DNA from: Alentia gelatinosa | Taxonomy: Eukaryota > Annelida > Polychaeta > Phyllodocida > Polynoidae | NCBI GenBank assembly: GCA_950022655.1 | Contig: OX465581.1 | Location: 26,693,300-26,757,299 of the forward strand | Direction: 5' to 3' | DNA: 64,000 nucleotides | Shown here: positions 1 through 9,338 of the stretch, piece after piece | Layout of the letters: the number at the start of each line of letters is the position of its first letter | Position numbering within the stretch: position 1 is the first letter of the stretch | Made by a program: the position numbers and the translations under genes | The notes under the pieces: generated by a model | What the model was told of the DNA's origin: nothing | Databases searched by the model: none | Seen by the model: the letters and a program-made list of their open reading frames with translations, nothing else

Positions 1-22
1 GAGAGAGAGAGAGAGAGAGAGA
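1..22. repeat. (GA)n microsatellite, cut by window edge
   Basis: Perfect GA dinucleotide run at the left edge; its true length is unknown because it continues outside the window. Confidence 0.95.
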
Positions 23-183
23 TCAAGGATACTTATTTTGCCATGCGCATACATGTATGTGATCCTTTCCCCATCCTGATTATGATTTAACTTAGTGGCG
101 CTGTACTATTCAGGGAGAATTGCGGTATAATCATAACGACAACAACATTACATTAGAAGAGGAATATAAACAACTTTGCTTAC

Positions 184-385
184 ACGTAGAGTGATCTTAG
201 AGGAGTCGTAAAGCCAGGAGGCCATGGTGACATTACACACTTGCGTATCCCAGGGGAACTCAGCCAGCTGCATAGAACAGGAAGTAATCAGCAGAGTCCG
301 GATAGACCAGCGAATGTTGCCGTCGAAGAACACCTGGGCATTAAAGCTCTCGAACAGTCTCAGATCCTGGTCCCCTTCCTGAACC
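184..385 (-). CDS. nAChR-like exon D (Cys-loop and loop B)
   Basis: 202-nt exon. The acceptor follows a pyrimidine tract (…ttttcatcag) and the donor is GTAAGC. It starts at phase 2 (one base completes a GGG codon) and ends at phase 0. It codes for the strand before the Cys-loop, the two Cys-loop cysteines 13 residues apart, and the SWLYD loop-B block. Reading past the donor gives no family similarity, so the next exon lies outside the window. Confidence 0.88.
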
Positions 386-3300
386 CTGATGAAAAAGAGA
401 TTATCAATAACATTGATCTGGAACATAAACAGAGTATCTGGTTACAACCTAGAAGTTATGGATTAAGAACTAGGCCTGTAAACTTTATAAACTCAGTGTA
501 TTTGGTTCTACAGTGCGAAAGAGCAAATGGCCACAGATGGCGCTCCGGTCCGGGTATTGACGATAGCAGTATCCAAAATACCGTATCCAAAGTGAAAGTA
601 CAACTATATTAAACATTTAAACATAAAATAATCAAATTTTCAAAGACCGTCGACAATTGTAAGTTGTACACAGTTTTGTTGACCTTTCTCTGATGTCTGG
701 ATTAAACCTTTTTTTCTTATACTGAACTTAAAATGAAACCTGCTTGCACCAATTGAGAGACCGTCTACCCCATCCAAAGAACGTTAATTTGGAGAAAGTA
801 GGTCTTTTTGTCGCCATCTTAATACTCGCTATTTGCAAACAGGGCATTAATTTTTAGAATGGGGTCTAGCACTTCCGGTCTATGATGGATTGAAACATAA
901 TTGACGTTGACATCCTGTATGCAAATCATTCATGACGGACATTTCACATCGGAAAATACAGGGTATAGCGACAAGAAATAGGGTTAGATTAAGGAAATAT
1001 CATAAAAGGGACGAAGGAATCATTGGGTGGTTTGAGGACGGTCAAAGACCAGCACGACAGAGGGTGCAATAGGAGTAGATAACCAAGCCTCCAATTCAGG
1101 AGAACGGAATTACAAAGGAGTATGTGGATCAGAGTGACAGAAGAGTAGACTTTCCTAATGGATATGATTTGGAAAGAAACAAGTTCGATGTAATGCTTCC
1201 TATTATTCATAGGGTGCAGAATATATACAGTAGAACCCCGCATATGGGCCTACCGGCCGTTAGGGGCCAAGGTCTTCTACAGGGTTTCCAGCTTTTCAAT
1301 TGTTATGTGGTGTAAGTATTGATTAGACATATAACGGTCAATATATATATGTAACTCCATCCAATTTCATGCATAACTAATTCCTTTCAAATACATAAAG
1401 TAATGACTGGAATAAATAGATAAATACGTAGAGTAAAAATGAAGGAAAGAAATGGGTTGGGGAAGGTGGTAGTAATGGGAGTGTGTGTAGGGAATGGCAG
1501 GAAAACCTTTATGGAGGCAGGTGGGTGTGGACCTAGTGCGAACATAAAACCTTCAAGCCCCCCCCCCCCCCCCCCCACACACACACCTCCCTTCCTAAAC
1601 CCCTGTCTCCTCTGCTAACCTGTCAAATGTTTTCACACTGGAATGTCTGAGTGTGTACAGGTTCATCTATGGTAGACAGTTTGCTTTGTTCTCATCACCA
1701 AGACACCCTCCAGACGCCCACCTGGACGCCTACAGCGACCTGTGGGCCATAGTGAGCCCACTGAAACGCTAGATACCCGTGCTCAAAACAGCAATATTGG
1801 CATTCAGTACTTTAATTGTACACTGTATAGACTCGAGAATATATGTCTCATTCTCAAATTTTTTAATTGCATATTTCCAATACACTCAACATATGTCATC
1901 GTAAATTTGTGACAAACTTATTCGGAGACGATAGTAGTAAACTACACTTTAAAAGTAGCAAATGAGACCCAAAATGAAAAATATCCCCGAACCCCCATAG
2001 CTTAAGCATTAAGCCTCTTTCCTTCTGGCCACCGGAAATAGCGTTTTGAGCGGTTTCAGTCGGCTCACTTTGACTCCCTATGCAGGTCGTTGTCCGGTGT
2101 CTCATAGTCTAGACACCAGTCTACCTGCCACACAAACATAAGAAACAGAAAGCATTCCGTACCGGAAAACTAGGAGATAATGATATTTCCATTTACAATG
2201 GATGAGCGCTGGGTACTATATCATGATATGATAAACTTGCTAATATGACTACCTCGCTGAAAGACCACTTCTCTCAATACATAAATGTCAAATTTCTTAT
2301 CACTAATACAACCATGAAAATGTCATGGTTTGACTATATAATAGGTGATAATATGCTTATTATCTTTTGTTTTATTTGATTGAAGTTAAATTATTAGATG
2401 TTGCTACATTCTAAACAATTTCTGTTTCATGTCAGTCATTGACAACAAAGTTACATTTACAAAGCTTTAATAATGCAAATGTGAAAAAGGATTACATAAT
2501 CATTTTGAAACTGATTAGAGTGAATAATTTTAGCGGCTTTTATTTATCATCAAATTTAGTTTAATAGTTTAGACAGCTATTTCTGATAAATTCTTTCTCT
2601 TTGCGTTTAAATAGGGATAGGTTAGACTGGCCCCAGTCCCTGTATCCCTTCACCTACCCTACCCCTCCTCCTCTCGATACAGGGACTGGTCAAATCGGTA
2701 ATGGTGCCACTCCTGGCCACCACTCTCCATGCAGAGTTCCTTGCTACAGTCTTTCTCATTTGATGTACATACTTCGTCGACCTGATTGAATATTATACCG
2801 ATTTGAAGGGGAGACGGAGGCAATTGTGGATCTGAAAACCGTTTTCTCACATCTTAAATAGAAGAGAAGTTATCAAAGTTTGCATTATATAGATCTACAT
2901 CGCCCTAACACACAGTCCAAAGGTCGTCCACAGGCGGGATTTATTGCTCTGATAATATAGTACACAGGGAACTGGAGGAGGGGGAGGGGGGATAGGAGGA
3001 GATGTAGGGTTACAGGCAGCGGCTAGGGTTGCAATCTACAGGAGGTTTTGTTCTTAATGGACAAGTCTTTGATTCCTGGACCAGTCACACTGCAACATAC
3101 TTTATCTTAATTTGGTTTAATCATTAATGTTCATAATCATAGACTTGAGCAAGTCTAGGATAGGTAGGTATTGACCTATAATCAGCTGGCAGGCAATTCC
3201 TATTCATGGGACATTTATAGTACATAATTCTTATAGGAAAAATTTTTTTTGGTCTATGTTTACAGAAGAGCACATGGTTGAATAACTTGTCAAACAGGTT

Positions 3301-6300
3301 TGCTGGCTCTGCATGTAGGGAGTGTGTCCCATCAGAAACCAGTATGGTCAGGCTAAATAAAGACCAAGGTAAATGCAATTAGGCCAACACCTGTATTACC
3401 TATGACTTGCCCAAATTGTATGACATATATGAGGAATATTGAATATGTATGTGGTCAAATCTGGAATGGCTTACTGATAATAGTAAGACAAACACCGACA
3501 CTGAAGTCAGAACAAATGTATTATTATGTGGATATAATCTTAATAAAGAAATTTTGAAAAAAAACCCAGTAAAACACCCAGTATATAATAATTCACTTAA
3601 GCAAGTATAGGGTCAAGTCTCAGATGCAAGGCTGGCTCACTGGGTCAAAGGAGAGTGAACTGATTTTATAGCTCTCTGCAAAGTGGGTCTGATTACCACA
3701 CACTCAAATGTGTCCCATCGGATGTGACACTTTGATTACAGTGTATTTAGGTGTGTCCCATCAGTCTTGAACATGTATAGAGCATATTTGTGATTATCAT
3801 CATCTAATAGTTTCCTTTTCTAGTAGCAGATGACAGTATCCATAACTAAGTGTCTGATATTTAATGACAGGATTGACAAAGTAAATATTTTGTCCCCAAA
3901 AAGACTATAATATAAAAGTTCTATTTTTAGGAACCAAGTCAGTAGTGAGGCAGGGGTATGGTCAAACTGGGATACTGGACACCTGCCCATTTCACCTGGG
4001 CCCTGTTTTTCAGTCACGACAATCGTTCGTAACAACGTGTTAGTGTTAGCTGTCAGTGTCCTATAGACGTGATATCTTAGAGGATCGGCCATATGTCGTC
4101 GGATTACGACACGTAGGGTGGTCTGAGGTTTGCTATAGTCACGACAATCGTAGGGTCACGTGGGTAAATTTGTCGCCCAAAGTATTGTAGCCCTAAGACA
4201 TCTATGGACATGTCGTACATAATGGGAAACTTCACTTCCTATGGGAATTAAGCAATGAAGGTATACATATAACCTATAATCGTACCAAATATGAAGAAAA
4301 TCGGCCGCACCGTCATGAAGTTATCGGCGTTTCAATTTCGTCATACCAAATGCTGCTCTGGTGGCCAGTGTACCCCGCTATAAGATCTGCTAGGAGTGTG
4401 CGTGTACGATATCCGATCGATAGCTCAATGTTTCATATTCAAACGTTATTCACCACGTACACACATAATTTTATTTTTCTCCCTTCTTGGCCACTTCTCC
4501 TCACTGTACGGATACTCCCCGAGTATCTAACCGTGCAGAGACAGGGTCTAACAACGGGTGAATTTGGTGAAAAGAAGAACAGCTAGTATGCCTCCGCCGA
4601 GAACACATGCACAAGCAAGCACCTCCACGGAGACGGACCATGCTTCTGAGTCGACCGTGAGGGAAAGCGACCACGTGGACTTGGCATCTCAGGCCGGCAG
4701 TGTCCCGTCGGCCCGGATCGCGGCCGTAGAGACGGGGTTAGCCAACATGAAGACAAACGTCTCCAACATGGATAAGAAACTGGACGCGCTCCTACAGATG
4801 CAAAGACAATGGTCGCCGGAACGGGGGTCCATGCCTACGGTTCGTTCGGTCGCAGAGGTACGCACCCGAGACTGGGCCAAGGAGCAAGCCGCCCATGCCA
4901 TGCCGCCGCCCCGCCAACTACGAGATTGGTACGCCGGGGACGCCTTCATTCAACGAGAGCTCGACCGTGAGGCCATCAGGCACGACAGAATGGCCAGTAA
5001 GCTTCATTCCGACATTCGTGTTTCCCGCCTCATAAGCAAGCCGTATATGTTCGTGGATAGGGAGGGGGTATACACGTTATCCCAGAAGCTAGAATTGAGG
5101 GGGTCCCTCGGGCCACTTGAATACCTGAGCGCATTCATCGGATTGTTGGGGGATGACCGTGCGGTCGACCCCGCGGACCGTGAGGCCATGTACAGACATC
5201 TTCATCAGGTGTCCATCGACGCCCAGAGCCGGCCGTGGGCCGAAGTCAGGAGGTGGTCGAACTACATATTCGACCAAGTTGAGACCGGGAGGTTATCTTG
5301 GTGCGACTACAGACGCATACAGGAGGAGCGAGTCCGACTTGCGATGACGACCGGGACACAGATTAGCGGACCAGACGTGGGGAAAACACGTGGACGTGAA
5401 TTGCCATGCCGGCAATACAATTACGAGAAGGGGTGCCGCCACAGGAACGGCCACGATGACGGACCCATAAGGTGGCTACATGTTTGTTCGTACTGCGACT
5501 CCGTGGGGAGACAATACGGACACACGTTGCACGCGTGTAACCGAAAACTTGGTTATACTATGGGGTACGACAACGGACAGGCTGCACCCACACCAGCACC
5601 CCGGCGAGCACCCCAGACCGGACACACACCCCAGGCCGGATTTTGACGGACTAAAGGAAGTCTGCCAAACCGGAATTCCAGCCCCCGGACTTCGCATGGA
5701 CCCGGAGGCCTTCATGGAACACAGGCGCCGGCCCCCCGGCGCACGGCCACATATATGAAGTGGTCCGGGCCTCGGGCCTGCCCAATGCTTTATGTACCAA
5801 GATTACCCTCCCTACGGATCTAAAGCTACGGGCATGGGAGGCGTACCTCACGCTATGGACGGAAAGCGCGAGCTCCTGGGGTTCATCCGGTACGGCTTCC
5901 CCCTAGGGTACTTCGGGCCCGCCAGTGATACTCGGGACGTGCCCAACCATCCCAGCGCCACGGAATACCCGAGGCAAGTCGGGGATTTCATCAATAAGGA
6001 ATTGGGATTCTCGAATCTGCTCGGGCCGTACCTGGAGGCTCCATTCAGGCCCTGGTGCCACGTCTCACCCCTGATGTCTCGGGAAAAGCGTGGGTCCGAG
6101 GCCCGCTGTGTCATAACGGATTTGACCTTTCCCCGAGACCGTAGTGTTAATGCGTTTGTCATGAAAAAACGCCGTTTACGGGGAAGAGAGGGAGCACAGC
6201 CTCCCTACGGTCGATGGATTTGTTTCACGCCTCGTGGCCTCGGGCATGTCGAGCTACATGGCGACAATCGACATCTCGAGGGCGTACAAAAATTTCAGAT

Positions 6301-9044
6301 GCGACCCCCTGGACTGGCCTCTGCTATGCTTCATGTGGGACGGCGGGTACTACTGCGATACGGCGATGCCGTTTGGTGCCCGTGCGTCCTCGTACCACAT
6401 GCAGTGCGTGGCCGAGACCATAGTGGAGATACTCGCCGGAAAGGGGGTCGAGGCCGCCATGTACCTCGACGATCTAATCATCCTGTCGCCATCCCGGGAG
6501 AAAGCGGCCTCGGACTTCGCCATAGCCCTGTTAGACGAGCTCAGCCTCCCTGAGGTGCGAGACAAGGCACAGGAGCCCAGCCAGACCGTTCGGTGGCTGG
6601 GCATCGACATCGACGCATCCGAGATGTGCCTGTCCATTCCCGAAGACAAGCTCGAGGACGTGAGGAACACGTGGGAGCGGTCGCTAAGAAGCGGTCGCTC
6701 ACGAAGCGACAGCTCCAGTCCGTCCTGGGGAAAATCCTGCACGTCGACAAGTGTATCCGCCCGGCGAGGCCGTTCGTCAGCAAGCGGGTTCTACATCAAC
6801 GTGAGCTCGGACATGCGACAGGATCTCCAGTGGTTCCTCAGGTTTGCCGCCAGGTGGAATGGCCGTGCTCTCATCCCTCGAGCACCCCCGACAAAATGCA
6901 TCACGGTCGACGCCTGCCTCACGGGCGTGGGGGGCACCGACGACCATAGGGCTTACTCTTGTCAGGTCTGCCCTATTGATGACCCCGTGGACTGTATCGC
7001 CGAGCTCAAAAGGAAGGCATCTGCGCGGCAGACCGAGGCACGTGCCCCAGGCAGAAGAGCGCCGTGTCGACATACCTCGCCTTCTGCCGTCGGATGGGGA
7101 CGGACCCCCAGGCACCGACCGTGAGTTTCGTCACGGTCTACCTGGAATACATCGCGGACCACGCCCCCTCTCCAGCAACCGTGGCAAACCACCTGTCCCA
7201 TGTACGGTCACATCTACGGCTGTCAGGCGGGGACGTTGCTGCGACCGAGGACGTGAGGGTCAGGAGGGCGATCGATGAGGAACAAGGCATACACCCCCAA
7301 CGTGAAGCCTCCAATCCCGATGGGGGCACTCCAGGGGGTCCTTGAACAACTATCGGCCACGCCCCTCGACTTGACCCTACGGGCCGCGTTCCTGCTTTTG
7401 TATTACGCTGCGCTGCTACAGAGCGAAGTCGCCCCACCTACAGCGAGGGGGTTCGATCCGGCACGCCACCTCTCACGTGGAGACGTGGTGGTCACGGCAA
7501 CTCACGTGAATGTGCGGATCAAGGCCGCCAAAAACCTCCAGTGTGTTGGAGAAGAGAAACATGTGACATTGCAAGCATCCCCGGATCCGAGGTCGTGCCC
7601 CGTCGCAGCCGTGAGGGACATGATTGCGGTCGTTCCAACCACTTCACAGGAGGACCCGTTCCTTATGAACGCAGACAGGTCGCTGATAACGACGCGGTCG
7701 CTATCAAAGGAATGGGAGCAACTCAACATCTCAGCAGGCCACCCCCCTAAGGCATGCATACTCCATAGCCTGAGAAAGGCTGCCGCCACCCAGGCCTTCC
7801 AGGCCGGGGTACCCGAACTATCAATACAGCGATACGGGGGGTGGCGCTCCAACACTCATAGGAGCTATATCAGAGACTCCAACGCACGGGAAGTCAACGC
7901 TTCCCTCATCAACTCCCTCAATAAGTGACCTATCACTCATCATAAACATTTTTCTTACCCTCCCACCTCACCACCATTTCTGGTTCTTGGCTATTATATA
8001 CTCATATTGTATAACTACATATACTTATTCTTATATAACCATATATACTTATCTTAATTGACTTATCATTATATTTGTCAATAACACAATATGTATTCAT
8101 TGACTTCATTTTATATCTGTCAATTACTACTATTTACCTTATCTCATATTAATATTTTACTGTATTAATATTCATGTCGGTAAAGGTCTTCATAAAATTA
8201 AAATAAATTTTATCAGCCCATTTCTCGACTCATACTCTTGTGTTCAGGGATAAGGGGTAATGGGTAACCCATGGCCTTTGGTCAGGGGTGGTCATTGCTC
8301 CCCCTGACACACCACTCCCCCAGCGCACCCTGCGCACCCCTTCTGGTGTCCGTCACGTGAACCCCGCGGTCACGTGACCATGCGCCGCTCTGACCTCCTC
8401 CTCAGTCTGTTCTTGTACTTCACCACGTACACACATACTTTTATTTTCCCACCCACCCTCACCTTTCTTCTATCACCTACTCTGTAGGGCTATTATATAC
8501 TCATATTGTATAACTACATATACTTATTCTTATATAACCATATATACTTATCTTAATTGACTTATCATTATATTTGTCAATTACACAATATGTATTCATT
8601 GACTTCATTTTATATCTGTCAATTACTACTATTTACCTTATCTCATGTTAATATTTTACTGTATTAATATTCATGTCGGTAAAGGTCTTCATAAAATTAA
8701 AATAAATTTTATCAGCCCATTTCTTGACTCATAGTCTTGTGTTCAGGGATAAGGGGTAATGTATATACACGGTAAATTTGATAATTGTTTAGATTAAAAC
8801 TTTCTGCACATTCCAATTTGAAGATATCAAAACAGAATTTGGAAATAAACAAATAGAAAATTAATCTATAAAACACAAGCACTTTAGGGGGCATTACTCC
8901 TGGACCCCGAGTGGTGTTTTGCCCCTGAACCTCTGGCAATCCTCCAGGGTAGTGTCAGGTGTGTACCACGACCCTCCACCCCTCCCGAAACAAAATCATG
9001 GAGGGTACACTCCTGACACTGGGTGTCCACTTACACTGGGTGTT

Positions 9045-9114
<70 letters not shown>

Positions 9115-9242
9115 TCCAGGGTATATATCCTCCAGGGTAGTGTCAGGTGTGTACCACGACCCTCCACCCCTCCCGAAACAAAATCATGGAGGGTACACTC
9201 CTGACACAGGGTGTCCACTTACACTGGGTGTTTCTTTTATAT

Positions 9243-9338
<96 letters not shown>

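Larger units (their letters stand above)
386..4450. other. intron sequence of the Cys-loop gene, left of the Ngaro element
   Basis: No exon with family similarity seen on either strand. Holds a C19/(AC)n tract at 1558-1586, an interspersed repeat copy at 1840-2090 and a short perfect hairpin at 2633-2689. The rest is unassigned AT-rich sequence. Confidence 0.6.
4451..8761 (+). mobile_element. decayed Ngaro/DIRS-type tyrosine-recombinase retrotransposon
   Basis: Gag-like ORF, reverse transcriptase, RNase H start and tyrosine recombinase follow in order on the plus strand. They are flanked by split direct repeats in the A1-ORFs-B1-A2-B2 arrangement typical of Ngaro elements. The B repeats (7989-8262 and 8488-8761) are 274 bp each, an exact 499-bp offset apart, with four mismatches. 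A ~30-bp A segment with the core CACCACGTACACACATA occurs at 4451-4480 and again at 8421-8450. The element is much richer in GC than its surroundings and lies in a Cys-loop-receptor intron in opposite orientation. Several frameshifts and a lost catalytic arginine mean it is inactive. The exact left end is not certain: the wider A2 region has no clear match left of 4451, so the 5' end may be truncated. Confidence 0.85.
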
